From NCBI RefSeq assembly GCF_003269065.1, contig NZ_QLTA01000003.1, positions 170,474 through 234,473 of the forward strand: a stretch of 64,000 bases of DNA, given 5' to 3'. Positions 1 through 8,811 of the stretch are shown here, in pieces. The notes beneath the pieces were generated by a model. The model did not search any database. It was not told the DNA's origin and saw only the letters and a program-made list of their open reading frames with translations. The stretch's first letter is position 1. Each line of letters opens with the position of its first letter. The stretch comes from Paracidovorax anthurii (GTDB taxonomy: Bacteria > Pseudomonadota > Gammaproteobacteria > Burkholderiales > Burkholderiaceae_C). The position numbers were made by a program, and so were the translations under genes.

Positions 1-1285
1 TGGGGCCGGCGTCGCAGCGCTCCCAGAGCGCGCGCATCACGTCGTCGAGCGTGGTGCGGCCTTCGCGGCGCAGGGCCAGGTCCAGGCACAGCCCCACGAG
101 CGAGCCCTTGGTGTAGTAGCTCACCGTGGCGTTGGGTGTGTTCTCGTCCTGGCGGTAGTACTTCACCCAGGCGTCGAAGCTGGCCTCGGCAACGCTCTGC
201 ACGCGGCGCCCGGGCGTCTGCAGCACCTGGTTGGTGGTTTTGGTGAGCAGGCGCAGGTAGGCCGCATCGTCGATGAGGCCCGCGCGGCGCAGCAGCAGGT
301 CGTCGTAATAGCTCGTGAAGCCTTCGAAGAACCACAGCAGCTGCGTGTAGTTCTCCTGCGCGTAGTCGTAGCGGGCCAGTTCCGCCGGCCGCAGGCGCTT
401 GACGTTCCAGGTATGGAAATGCTCGTGGCTGATGAGCCCGAGCAGCGTGGTGTAGCCCTCGGGCGTCTTGGTCTCGCCCGCGCGTGGCAGGTCGCGGCGA
501 CCGCAGATGAGGGCGGTGGAGTTGCGGTGCTCCAGGCCGCCATAGCCGTCGTCCACCACGTTCAGCAGGAAGAGGTACTGCGCATAGGGGGGCTGGCCGT
601 TGCCATGCCAGAAGCGGATGCCGGCCTCGCAGATGCGGCGCGTGTCCTCCACGAGGCGGTCGCCGTCGAAGGAGGGCGCGGCGCCCGACACCACGAGGCG
701 GTGCGGGACGCCGCAGGCCATGAAGCGGGCGCTCCAGAAAGGCCCCATTTCCACGGGGCAATCCACCAGTTCGTCGTAGCTCGCCGCGCGGTAGGTGCCG
801 AAGCCCGAGTCCGTCGTCGTCTCGGCGGTCAGGCCCGTGGCGACGGACCAATGCGCCACGGCCGGGTTGCTGGCGATTTCGAGGCCATGGACGGCGTCTT
901 CCTGGCCGTGCACGCGCAGGCACAGGCTCGTGCCGTTGAAGAACCCCCGTCCAGCGTCGAGCCAGGCGGTGCGCACGGACGTGTCGTAGGCGCTGACTTC
1001 GTAGGTCAGCACCAGCGGCTCGCCGTCGCGGCATTCGGCCTGCCACAGGCACTTGCTGCGCTGCACGAGCGGCACATCCTGGCCGCCCTGGCGCGCGCGC
1101 AGGTTCTGCAGGTTCCTGGAGAACTCCCGCACCAGATAGCTGCCGGGAATCCAGACCGGCAACGACATCTCCTGCCGCGCGGCGGGATGCTCCACCGTCA
1201 GCGTGACGTGATAGAGGTGCGCATGCAGTTGCGTGGGCTCCACGCGGTAGTGGACGGCGGGGGCGTGGGTGCTGGAGGAGGGCAT
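1..1285 (-). CDS. M61 family metallopeptidase (glycyl aminopeptidase-like), C-terminus outside window
   Basis: The minus strand reads openly from an ATG at 1285 to the window edge, giving about 428 residues of an M61 aminopeptidase. A GLEHRNST motif and the zinc-binding HEHFH (HExxH) followed by TWNVKRLRP lie near residues 260-295. Together these are the M61 signature: the two histidines bind zinc and the glutamate is the catalytic base. The C-terminal PDZ-like part expected for this roughly 600-residue family is missing only because the window ends. I see no signal peptide, so the protein is probably cytoplasmic. It starts 45 bp after the dsbC stop and may be co-transcribed with dsbC and the FAD monooxygenase. 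Confidence 0.88.
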   Translation of the reverse strand, partial: MPSSSTHAPAVHYRVEPTQLHAHLYHVTLTVEHPAARQEMSLPVWIPGSYLVREFSRNLQNLRARQGGQDVPLVQRSKCLWQAECRDGEPLVLTYEVSAYDTSVRTAWLDAGRGFFNGTSLCLRVHGQEDAVHGLEIASNPAVAHWSVATGLTAETTTDSGFGTYRAASYDELVDCPVEMGPFWSARFMACGVPHRLVVSGAAPSFDGDRLVEDTRRICEAGIRFWHGNGQPPYAQYLFLLNVVDDGYGGLEHRNSTALICGRRDLPRAGETKTPEGYTTLLGLISHEHFHTWNVKRLRPAELARYDYAQENYTQLLWFFEGFTSYYDDLLLRRAGLIDDAAYLRLLTKTTNQVLQTPGRRVQSVAEASFDAWVKYYRQDENTPNATVSYYTKGSLVGLCLDLALRREGRTTLDDVMRALWERCDAGP

Positions 1286-1330
1286 GCGTCGGCGCTGGGC
1301 AGTGCGGATGGCGGGAAGGGGGCTGGGGGG

Positions 1331-2068
1331 TCAGTTCGCCGTGGGCGTTTCGGGCGCGGCCGCGGCTTCCGCGATGCGCTTTTCCACCTCGCGCGAGTCG
1401 ATGGCGCCCGGCACGCGCGTGCCGTCGGTGAAGATGATCGTGGGCGTGCCCGTGATCTTGTGCTTCTTGCCGAAGGCGAGGTTGCGCTGCAGCGCCGCCG
1501 TGTCGCAGCTTCCGGCCGCCGGGGGCTTGTCGCGCACCATCATGTCCTGCCAGGCGGTCACGCGGTCCTTGGCGCACCAGATGTTGCGCGATTTTTCGGC
1601 CGAGTCCGGGCTCAGGATGGGGTAGAGGAACAGGTACACGGTCACGTTGTCCACGTTCTGCAGGTCTTTCTCGAAGCGCTTGCAGTAGCCGCAGTTCGGA
1701 TCCTCGAAGACGGCGATCTTGCGCTGCCCGTTGCCGCGCACGATGGTGAACGCATCCTGGAACGGCAGGGACGGGAAATCCACGGCCGTGAGCTTGTTGA
1801 TGCGGTCTTCGGTGAGGTTGCGGCGGGCCTTGGTGTCGATCAGTTCGCCCTGGATGAGGTAGTTGCCCTTGGCATCCGTGTAGAACAGGTCGGTGCCGAC
1901 ACGGACCTCGTACAGGCCGGGCATGGGCGTTGTGCGCACCTCGTCGATCTTCTGCAATTGCGGGATGCGGCCGGCCAGCGCCTTGCGGATCGCGGATTCC
2001 TGCGCGTGGGCGCCGAAGCCGATGGACAGGGCCGCAGCACCGGCGAGCAGGGCGGGAAGCAGTTTCAT
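1331..2068 (-). CDS. dsbC: Thiol:disulfide interchange protein DsbC
   Basis: This 245-residue periplasmic disulfide isomerase starts with a signal peptide (MKLLPALLAGAAALSIG, cleavage after AHA near residue 22). An N-terminal dimerisation domain follows, then a thioredoxin fold with the active site NCGYC near residue 137. The cis-proline loop GTPT lies near residue 210. CGYC is the DsbC form of the motif; such proteins reshuffle wrong disulfides in secreted proteins and are kept reduced by DsbD. The frame stays open upstream, but the signal peptide fixes the start at 2068. It lies 83 bp downstream of the UbiH-like gene on the same strand. Correct disulfide formation may matter for exoproteins of the type II system encoded at 36-46 kb (inference). 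Confidence 0.92.
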   Translation of the reverse strand: MKLLPALLAGAAALSIGFGAHAQESAIRKALAGRIPQLQKIDEVRTTPMPGLYEVRVGTDLFYTDAKGNYLIQGELIDTKARRNLTEDRINKLTAVDFPSLPFQDAFTIVRGNGQRKIAVFEDPNCGYCKRFEKDLQNVDNVTVYLFLYPILSPDSAEKSRNIWCAKDRVTAWQDMMVRDKPPAAGSCDTAALQRNLAFGKKHKITGTPTIIFTDGTRVPGAIDSREVEKRIAEAAAAPETPTAN

Positions 2069-2151
2069 GGTGTTCTCTCTTGATGCGTGAATGTTCTTGT
2101 GGAAAAGGCCCTGCGCGGGGAGCGCGCGCCGGGATGGGGGCACTCTTGACG

Positions 2152-3300
2152 TCAGCCCAAGCCCATGGCCTGGCGTGTCACCCAGTCTTTCAGCGGGCCG
2201 CTGCGCTCGAATCCTCGCATGCCCCAGTTGCGCAGCCAGGGCACGGGGCCCTCGTGGCGCGCGAAGAGCTGCTGCAGGCCGTCCATGGCCCAGCCCATGG
2301 GCAGCAGGGCGGTCTTGCGTTCGCGTTCGTAGCGGCGCAGCAGCCGCAGGTCGGCCACCCCTCGCCAGTAGTCGCGCTCGCGCAGCACGCGCGCCAGCGC
2401 CAGGGCGTCGGCGAGGCCGAGGTTCAGGCCCTGTCCCGCGAGCGGATGCACCGTGTGGGCCGCGTCGCCCGCGAGCGCCCAGCTGCGGGCGGGCGCTTTG
2501 GTGGCCGAATCGTCCCTGGCGGGCAGCGGGCCGCACCAGCGGTCGGCGTGGGCCTGCACCAGAGGCCAGGCGCGGCGGGGGGCGATCAGGGTGGCGTGGC
2601 CCAGCGTGCCCTGGCTGGCGGCGCCGATGCGCTGCTCGAAATCGGCGGGGTCCGTGGCGAGCAGGTGCTGCGCTTCTTCGTGCGTTACAGACCAGACGAC
2701 GGCCACCGCGTTGCCCTCGGGCCCGTCCAGCGGCAGGAACGCGAGGATGCCATCCGGCAGGAACCACTGGCGTGCCACCTGGCCGTGGGGCTGCTCGCAG
2801 CGCAGCCGTGTGGCCACCGCGTGCTGGGCGTAGGGCATCTCGGTGTAGCGTGCGCCGAACTCCTCGCGCGTGCGGCTGACTCGGCCTTCGCACACCACGG
2901 TGAGCGTGGCATTCACGGGTGCATCGACCACTTCCACCTGTGGCTGGAAGCGCACCGCGTCGGCCAGTTGCCCCTCCAGCGCGGGCACGTCCACGATCCA
3001 GGCGAGCGCGTCCGCGCCTGGGTGCCGGTGCGCGTCGAAGGTGACTTCTCCTCCCTGGTCGCCATGCACGTCCATCCTCCGCACCGCCGTGGCATGTCCG
3101 GGGCCGGGCCAACTGCGCACCGACTCCAGCAGGCTGCGCGATGCGGCGTTGAGGGCGTAGGCCCGCACGTCCTCCCCCTGTTCGGCGGGGGCCGGACCCG
3201 GGACCAGCGCCACGCGCAGGCGTTCGCGCGCCAGAAGCAGGGACAGCGCGCGGCCCACCACGCCAGCGCCGCGAATACAGACATCAAAGGTTTGCGCCAT
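2152..3300 (-). CDS. FAD-dependent ubiquinone-biosynthesis-type hydroxylase (UbiH/UbiF/VisC family)
   Basis: This 382-residue flavin monooxygenase resembles the UbiH/UbiF/Coq6 family, which hydroxylates the ubiquinone ring. The N-terminal Rossmann motif RGAGVVGRAL is at residues 9-18. The second FAD motif GDAAHTVHPLAGQGLNLGL is near residue 290, and its DAAH-HPLAGQGLNLG form is typical of the family. I chose the ATG at 3300 (MAQTFD), which places the Rossmann strand right at the N-terminus; an ATG at 3309 is also in frame. Which ring position it hydroxylates cannot be told from sequence. A Coq7-type hydroxylase is encoded separately at 50788-51405. Confidence 0.85.
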   Translation of the reverse strand: MAQTFDVCIRGAGVVGRALSLLLARERLRVALVPGPAPAEQGEDVRAYALNAASRSLLESVRSWPGPGHATAVRRMDVHGDQGGEVTFDAHRHPGADALAWIVDVPALEGQLADAVRFQPQVEVVDAPVNATLTVVCEGRVSRTREEFGARYTEMPYAQHAVATRLRCEQPHGQVARQWFLPDGILAFLPLDGPEGNAVAVVWSVTHEEAQHLLATDPADFEQRIGAASQGTLGHATLIAPRRAWPLVQAHADRWCGPLPARDDSATKAPARSWALAGDAAHTVHPLAGQGLNLGLADALALARVLRERDYWRGVADLRLLRRYERERKTALLPMGWAMDGLQQLFARHEGPVPWLRNWGMRGFERSGPLKDWVTRQAMGLG

Positions 3301-3399
3301 GGCGGGCATTGTAGGAGCCGTCCCCCGGCCTGCCGTGCCGGGGGCACAATCGGCGCCAGGCCGGGGCCGCCGAGGTCTTCCGGCGGTCTTTCCCTTTCC

Positions 3400-4290
3400 A
3401 TGCATGCCCGGAGCCTCCGAGTGACTTTCCCCACCGACCGAGATCTGGCCGGCACCATCTCCCGCCTTTTTGTCCACCCCGTCAAGTCCTGCGCGGGCAT
3501 CGCGGTGCAGGAAGCCCTGCTCATGCCCACGGGCCTGGAGCTGGACCGTGCGTGGATGGTGGTCGATGCGCAGGGCGAGTTTTTGACCCAGCGCACCCTG
3601 CCGCGCATGGCGCTGGTCCGCCCGCAGCTCCAGGCGCACGAGATGGTGCTGCGCGCGCCCGGCATGCGGGCGCTGCACGTGGCGCTGGACGCGGCCGGGG
3701 CGCCCGCCACGGCGCGCGTGTGGGACGACACCGTGCCCGCCTGGGACATGGGCGACGGGGCCGCGCAGTGGTTCTCCGACTTCCTCGGGCAGTCCAGCCG
3801 CCTGGTGCGCTTCGATCCGGGCCACCGGCGGCTTTCCAGCCTGCGCTGGACCGGCGGGATCGAGGCGCCCAACCAGTTCGCGGATGCCTACCCCCTGCTG
3901 GTGGTCAGCGAGGCATCCCTGCGGGAACTCAATGGCCGGCTGGCGGCCATGGGCGCGGCGGCCGTGGGCGTGGAGCGCTTTCGCGCCAATATCGTCATCG
4001 ATGGCGTGGAGGCCCATGACGAAGACCGCATCGACCTGCTCTTCATCGACACCGATGGGCACGCGGCCTGCGTCCAGCCCGCCAAACCCTGCATTCGCTG
4101 CCCCGTGCCCGACATCGACCCCGAGACCGCGCGCAGTAGCCCCGAGGTGAGCACCGCATTGCGCGCCTACCGGCAGGACGTCCGCGTGAAGGGCGCCATC
4201 ACCTTCGGCATGAATGCCATCGTGCGCGAAGGCGCCGGCCGCGTGCTGAGGGTGGGGCAGCGCATCTCGGCGGACATGCGCTTCGATTGA
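3400..4290 (+). CDS. MOSC domain protein (YcbX-like, no ferredoxin domain)
   Basis: This 296-residue protein has an N-terminal beta-barrel MOSC_N domain ([24 protein letters not shown]) and a C-terminal MOSC domain ([24 protein letters not shown] near residue 230). MOSC proteins handle molybdenum cofactor, and YcbX-type members detoxify N-hydroxylated bases with a partner reductase. The conserved cysteine in KPCIRC fits a cofactor ligand. The ferredoxin domain of E. coli YcbX is absent, as in many bacterial members. The ATG at 3400 is the nearest start to the conserved domain. It is divergent from the UbiH-like gene, with 99 bp between them. Confidence 0.85.
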   Translation: MHARSLRVTFPTDRDLAGTISRLFVHPVKSCAGIAVQEALLMPTGLELDRAWMVVDAQGEFLTQRTLPRMALVRPQLQAHEMVLRAPGMRALHVALDAAGAPATARVWDDTVPAWDMGDGAAQWFSDFLGQSSRLVRFDPGHRRLSSLRWTGGIEAPNQFADAYPLLVVSEASLRELNGRLAAMGAAAVGVERFRANIVIDGVEAHDEDRIDLLFIDTDGHAACVQPAKPCIRCPVPDIDPETARSSPEVSTALRAYRQDVRVKGAITFGMNAIVREGAGRVLRVGQRISADMRFD

Positions 4291-4393
4291 CGGCGCCGCC
4301 TGTCCTCCGCCGCGCGCCGGCGTACTCCCCGGGCCGGGCGGGCGCGAGCCCGTAAAATCACGGGTTTTTCCCGAAACCCCAGGAAGCCCTGCC

Positions 4394-5488
4394 ATGAGCC
4401 TGAAATGCGGCATCGTGGGCCTGCCCAACGTCGGCAAGTCCACCCTCTTCAACGCGCTGACCAAGGCCGGCATCGCGGCGGAGAACTATCCCTTCTGCAC
4501 CATCGAGCCCAACACCGGCGTGGTCGAGGTGCCCGATCCGCGCCTCCAGCAACTGGCCGGGATCATCGAGCCCGAGCGCGTCGTGCCGGCCATCGTCGAG
4601 TTCGTGGACATCGCGGGCCTCGTGGCCGGCGCGAGCAAGGGCGAGGGCCTGGGCAACCAGTTCCTGGCCCACATCCGCGAGACCGATGCCATCGTCAACG
4701 TGGTCCGCTGCTTTGAAGACCCGAACGTGATCCACGTGGCCGGCCGCGTGGACCCCATCGCCGACATCGAGGTCATCCAGACCGAGCTGTGCCTGGCCGA
4801 CCTCGCCACCGTCGAGAAGGCGCTCAACCGCTACAGCAAGGCCGCCAAGTCCGGCAACGACAAGGAAGCCGCCAAGCTCGTGTCGCTGCTCAACCCCATC
4901 CAGGACGCGCTCAACGAGGGCAAGCCCGCCCGCACGGTCGCCGTGAGCAAGGAGGACGCGCCCCTGCTCAAGCAGTTCTGCCTCATCACCGCCAAACCCG
5001 CGATGTTCGTGGGCAACGTGGCCGAGGATGGCTTCGAGAACAACCCGCTGCTCGACCGCCTGAAGGAATACGCCGCCGCGCAGAACGCGCCCGTGGTGGC
5101 CATCTGCGCCAAGATCGAATCCGAGATGGCCGAGATGAGCGACGAGGACCGCGACATGTTCCTCGCCGAGATGGGCCAGGACGAGCCCGGCCTGAACCGC
5201 CTGATCCGGGCCGGCTTCAAGCTGCTGGGCCTGCAGACCTACTTCACCGCCGGCGTGAAGGAGGTGCGTGCCTGGACCATCCATGTGGGCGACACCGCGC
5301 CACAGGCCGCAGGTGTCATCCACGGCGACTTCGAGCGCGGCTTCATCCGTGCGCAGACCATCGCCTTCGACGACTTCATCCAGTACAAGGGCGAGCAGGG
5401 CGCGAAGGACGCGGGCAAGATGCGGGCGGAAGGCAAGGAATACGTCGTCAAGGACGGCGATGTGATGAACTTCCTGTTCAACGTCTAG
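4394..5488 (+). CDS. ychF: Redox-regulated ATPase/GTPase YchF
   Basis: This 364-residue Obg-family P-loop protein matches the usual YchF length of about 363. It carries the Walker A motif GLPNVGKST at residues 8-16, the diagnostic [12 protein letters not shown] near residue 33, and the G3 motif [14 protein letters not shown] near residue 69. A TGS-like C-terminal domain follows ([17 protein letters not shown]). YchF (OLA1) prefers ATP over GTP, binds ribosomes and restrains the oxidative-stress response. The ATG at 4394 gives the canonical MSLKCGIVG start. It appears to be transcribed alone. Confidence 0.96.
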   Translation: MSLKCGIVGLPNVGKSTLFNALTKAGIAAENYPFCTIEPNTGVVEVPDPRLQQLAGIIEPERVVPAIVEFVDIAGLVAGASKGEGLGNQFLAHIRETDAIVNVVRCFEDPNVIHVAGRVDPIADIEVIQTELCLADLATVEKALNRYSKAAKSGNDKEAAKLVSLLNPIQDALNEGKPARTVAVSKEDAPLLKQFCLITAKPAMFVGNVAEDGFENNPLLDRLKEYAAAQNAPVVAICAKIESEMAEMSDEDRDMFLAEMGQDEPGLNRLIRAGFKLLGLQTYFTAGVKEVRAWTIHVGDTAPQAAGVIHGDFERGFIRAQTIAFDDFIQYKGEQGAKDAGKMRAEGKEYVVKDGDVMNFLFNV

Positions 5489-5627
5489 TTTGAGGGGCCA
5501 TGGCGGCTGGCGGTGCGGCCGCCATGCAGGCGTCATGGGCCTGCGATAGCATCGGCGGCCTCCAGCGCTGCCTTGTCGTTCGCGCACGTCTTTCTTCCCC
5601 CGCCCCCTCGCCGAATCTCTCCGCTCC

Positions 5628-6506
5628 ATGCAACCCGGCATCCTCTACGCCATGCTCGCCTATGCGGTGTGGGGGGTGTTGCCCCTGTATTTCCATCGGG
5701 TGGCTTCGGTACCGGCGCTGGAGGTGGTCATGCACCGCATGCTTTGGTCCATGGCGCTGCTCTTCGTGGTGCTGGCGGCGCAGCGGCAACTGGCCTGGCT
5801 GGTCAGGCTGCGCCGGCAGCCGCGCGTGGTGGCTTCCTTCCTGCTTTCCGGGCTGCTGCTGTCTGCCAACTGGCTGATCTTCGTGTGGGCCGTGCACCAC
5901 CATTACGTGGTGGATGCGAGCCTGGGTTATTTCATCCTGCCGCTGGTGAATGTGGCCATCGGCTATTTCTTTCTGCACGAGCGTCCCCGGCCGGGGCAGT
6001 GGCTTGCGCTGGCCGTGGCCGCGGGAGGCGTGGTCTGGCTCACGGTGCAGGCGGGCCGGCTGCCGTGGATCGCGCTGGTGCTGGCGGGTACTTTCGGCTT
6101 CTACGGCCTGCTGCGCAAGACGGCGGCGCTGGGTGCGCTGGAGGGGCTGGCGCTGGAGACGGCGCTGCTCGCGCCGCTGGCGGTGGGCGGCCTGGCCTGG
6201 CTGAGCCTCACCGGGCAGGCGGCCTGGGTGCATGCGGATGCCGCCACCCTCGGCTGGCTCGTGGCGGCCGGGCCGATCACTGCCGTGCCCCTGCTGTTGT
6301 TCGCGGCGGGTGCGCGGCGCATTCCGCTGGCGACGATGGGGGTGCTGCAGTACATCGCCCCCAGCCTGCAGCTCGGGCTTGGCGTGTGGCTGTTCGGCGA
6401 GACGGTGCAGCCGGCGCGCGCCGCGGGCTTTGCGTTGATCTGGGGAGCCCTGCTGCTCTACACGCTGGAAGGGGCCTGGCGGCGCCGGCGCGAGATGGCG
6501 CCCTGA
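5628..6506 (+). CDS. rarD: EamA family transporter RarD
   Basis: This 292-residue membrane protein has about ten hydrophobic helices. The opening (PGILYAMLAYAVWGVLPLYF) and the conserved NWLIFVWAVHH and GYFILPLVNVAIGYFFLHER segments are characteristic of the RarD/YddG branch of the drug/metabolite transporter superfamily. The substrate is not predictable; the family is annotated as chloramphenicol-sensitive protein, but the physiological cargo is unknown. Between ychF and this gene, a perfect 9-bp inverted repeat (5499-5507/5518-5526) lacks a T-run, so I do not call it a terminator. Confidence 0.88.
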   Translation: MQPGILYAMLAYAVWGVLPLYFHRVASVPALEVVMHRMLWSMALLFVVLAAQRQLAWLVRLRRQPRVVASFLLSGLLLSANWLIFVWAVHHHYVVDASLGYFILPLVNVAIGYFFLHERPRPGQWLALAVAAGGVVWLTVQAGRLPWIALVLAGTFGFYGLLRKTAALGALEGLALETALLAPLAVGGLAWLSLTGQAAWVHADAATLGWLVAAGPITAVPLLLFAAGARRIPLATMGVLQYIAPSLQLGLGVWLFGETVQPARAAGFALIWGALLLYTLEGAWRRRREMAP

Positions 6507-6574
6507 GCACGGTTCAGCGGCCTTTGAATGGATGACCGATAGGGGCCGTGCCCTCCGGCGCGGCATGCCGGCAT

Positions 6575-7057
6575 TCAGTGCAGCATGGACCCCGGCCAGA
6601 GGTACAGCAAGCCCGCCGTCATCGCCAGATAGCGCAGGAACTTGCCGGCCGCCATGTAGGCCACGCAGGGCCAGAACGGCAGCTTGAGCCATCCCGCCAC
6701 GGCGCAGAGCGGGTCGCCCACCACGGGCAACCAGCTCAGCAGGCAGGCCTTGGGGCCGAAGCGCTGCAGCCAGGCGAGGGCGCGGACGTTGGTGTGCTCG
6801 CCGCGCGCCTTGTCCACGGCCTTGTGGGCGCCCAGGCCCATCCACCAGCTCACGGCGCCGCCCAGGGTGTTGCCGGCGGTGGCCACGAGAATGGTGGGCC
6901 AGAAGAGCGAGGGGTTGAGCTGGATGAGGCCGAACACCGCGGGCTCCGATCCCAGGGGCAGCAGCGTGGCCGAAACGAACGACACCATGAAGACCGTGCT
7001 GAGGCCGTACTGGGGCATGGCCAGCAGGTCCAGCAGGTGTTGCATCCAGATTTCCAT
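6575..7057 (-). CDS. VTT-domain inner-membrane protein (YqaA/DedA-like)
   Basis: This protein has about 160 residues and four or five membrane segments. The conserved glycine-rich stretch VATAGNTLGGAVSWWMG and the basic loop RFGPKACLLSWLPVVGDPLC match the VTT (formerly SNARE-associated) domain shared by DedA and YqaA proteins, some of which move lipids across the inner membrane. I place the start at the ATG at 7057 (MEIWMQ); the frame continues to 7129, and MQHLL at 7045 is another possibility. It is convergent with rarD and divergent from the diguanylate cyclase. Confidence 0.78.
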   Translation of the reverse strand: MEIWMQHLLDLLAMPQYGLSTVFMVSFVSATLLPLGSEPAVFGLIQLNPSLFWPTILVATAGNTLGGAVSWWMGLGAHKAVDKARGEHTNVRALAWLQRFGPKACLLSWLPVVGDPLCAVAGWLKLPFWPCVAYMAAGKFLRYLAMTAGLLYLWPGSMLH

Positions 7058-7182
7058 AGGTGCGCCAGAGTGTAGGGGCCCGTTCTTGCGGGCGCTGTAG
7101 CCCGGCACGCCGTCTGGCGTTGCGGCCATGATCGGCTCTGTAGCGTGCGCTATGCCGTCAATACCGGGCGTTTCTTGGTTTT

Positions 7183-7234
7183 GATAAGCTTTATCTATCG
7201 AGTGATTGCAATCAACACATATGGTCGATCACTC
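7183..7234. promoter_or_regulatory. Palindromic elements upstream of the diguanylate cyclase
   Basis: The 279-bp gap between the VTT protein and the GGDEF gene holds a perfect 12-bp palindrome, TGATTGCAATCA (7203-7214). It sits inside a 7-bp inverted repeat, GAGTGAT (7200-7206) and ATCACTC (7228-7234). A near-palindrome GATAAGCTTTATC lies just before it (7183-7195). The segment is noticeably more AT-rich than its surroundings. This looks like an operator and promoter region, but no regulator can be named. Confidence 0.45.
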
Positions 7235-7336
7235 TGTAACATCGGGTAAAGCGCGAATCGCGCCGGCCGCGCCTTGCTGCCGCTTGTGCGCCGTATCGCG
7301 CGGTGTCTGGTGTTTGTGGAGGGGTCTTCAGTCGCC

Positions 7337-8596
7337 ATGGGTTTTTCCAACATCTGGGTCACGTTGCGCACGCGGGGGCGGGAGCGTTTCGACCATACCG
7401 ACGTTTTCCCGCAGAGCGAGGCTTTCTCCGAGTTCGAGGAGTCTGCCCAGTTCCGGGGATCGGGGCTGCAGGCCGCGCGCATGCTGGGGCGCCGGCTGGG
7501 GCGCCCGTACAAGCGCCTTGTGCCCGTGCTGCTGTGCACGCTGTATCTGCTGTGCATGCTGGTGTTCCATGCGCTGGGCATGGCCTCGCTGTCCACGGTG
7601 CTGGTGACGGCCGGGCTGATCGCCGCGTGCGTGGCGCTGTTCCTGGCGATTTTCCGGGCAGGCCTGCACGAGAGGTTCCGCGACCGGCAATTGCGCCTGC
7701 CGATCGTGGTGGCCGCGGCCGCGTGCCTGCTGCTGGTGTTCTATCTCGACCCCGCCACGCAGATCGCCCTGGCGCCGTTCCTGTTCGTGGCCATGGCCTA
7801 TGGGCTGCTGACGCTGTCGCGCCGCGCGGCGCTGCTGGTGTGCGCGGGCATCCTGGCCGGCTATGCGCTGGTCGTGGTGCTGCACCACGTCCAGTTGCGC
7901 AACCCGGCGCTGCTGCGGCTGGAAGTGCTGCATTTCGTGGCGCTGGCGCTGGCGCTGCCGGCCTATGTGCTGTTGATGGGGCGCGTGCGGCTGCTGCACC
8001 GCCTGCTGCAGAAAACCAGCAGCGAGATGCGCTCGATCGCCGAGAGCGCGCGCCGCGACGCGCTGGCGGGGTGCCTGAACCGGCGCTCGATCCTCGCGGC
8101 GCTGGAGGAGCAGAAGCAGTTGGCCGACGAGAGCGGCATCCCGCTGTGCCTCGCGGTGGTGGACCTGGACCACTTCAAGCGCATCAACGACGAACTGGGG
8201 CACCTGGGGGGCGACGAGGTGCTGCGCACGTTTGCCCAACTGGCCCAGCAGGTGGTGCGCACGGACGATTTCTTCGGCCGCTACGGGGGCGAGGAGTTCC
8301 TGCTGGTCTTCCCGGCCACGCCGCTGCTGCCCGCGCTCAACAGCTGCGAGCGCATCCGCGCGCAGGTGGAGTCGCACCCCTGGGAGGGGCCGCTGCGCGG
8401 CCGCGTCACGGTGTCCATCGGCGTCACGCAGTACATGCTGGGCGAATCGGTGCTGGAGTTTTTCTCGCGCGCGGACACGGCGATGTACATGGCCAAGCAG
8501 GGCGGGCGCAACCAGGTCGTGGTGCAGGAGCCGGTGGGCCCCCACGGCCCGTCCCGAGGGGGCGAGCCGCAGGCGCCGGCGCACGGGTACTTCTGA
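7337..8596 (+). CDS. Membrane-anchored diguanylate cyclase (GGDEF)
   Basis: This 419-residue protein has roughly six N-terminal membrane helices (residues about 60-225, beginning LVPVLLCTLYLLCMLVF) joined to a C-terminal GGDEF domain. The active loop is GGEEF, an accepted active variant that makes cyclic di-GMP from GTP. An RTDD product-inhibition site lies exactly five residues before it, so feedback by c-di-GMP is expected. The metal site VDLDHFKRIND is intact. The start at 7337 has a good Shine-Dalgarno sequence (GGAGGGG, about 7318-7324), preferred over the upstream in-frame start at 7274. The sensory ligand is unknown. Confidence 0.9.
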   Translation: MGFSNIWVTLRTRGRERFDHTDVFPQSEAFSEFEESAQFRGSGLQAARMLGRRLGRPYKRLVPVLLCTLYLLCMLVFHALGMASLSTVLVTAGLIAACVALFLAIFRAGLHERFRDRQLRLPIVVAAAACLLLVFYLDPATQIALAPFLFVAMAYGLLTLSRRAALLVCAGILAGYALVVVLHHVQLRNPALLRLEVLHFVALALALPAYVLLMGRVRLLHRLLQKTSSEMRSIAESARRDALAGCLNRRSILAALEEQKQLADESGIPLCLAVVDLDHFKRINDELGHLGGDEVLRTFAQLAQQVVRTDDFFGRYGGEEFLLVFPATPLLPALNSCERIRAQVESHPWEGPLRGRVTVSIGVTQYMLGESVLEFFSRADTAMYMAKQGGRNQVVVQEPVGPHGPSRGGEPQAPAHGYF

Positions 8597-8811
8597 GATC
8601 GTGAACACGTTCTGAAGACCAGGGGCGGCGGGAGGCGGGTGGCCGGCTCCCCGCTGTCAAGCGGTGTGGCGAAAAGGCGCCCGCGCTTGCCGGTGGGGCC
8701 GGGCTCCACTACGCTGCGGCGCGCCATGTGCCGCTGACCGCGCCGCCATGGCGTTCCTTGCCTGTTGACGTGGGTCCGGCCGCTTCCGCGGCGGGGCCGG
8801 GGAGTTGTTTC

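Noticed and set aside
5499..5526. A perfect 9-bp inverted repeat after ychF
   Set aside because: There is no T-run on either side, so it is not supported as a terminator.
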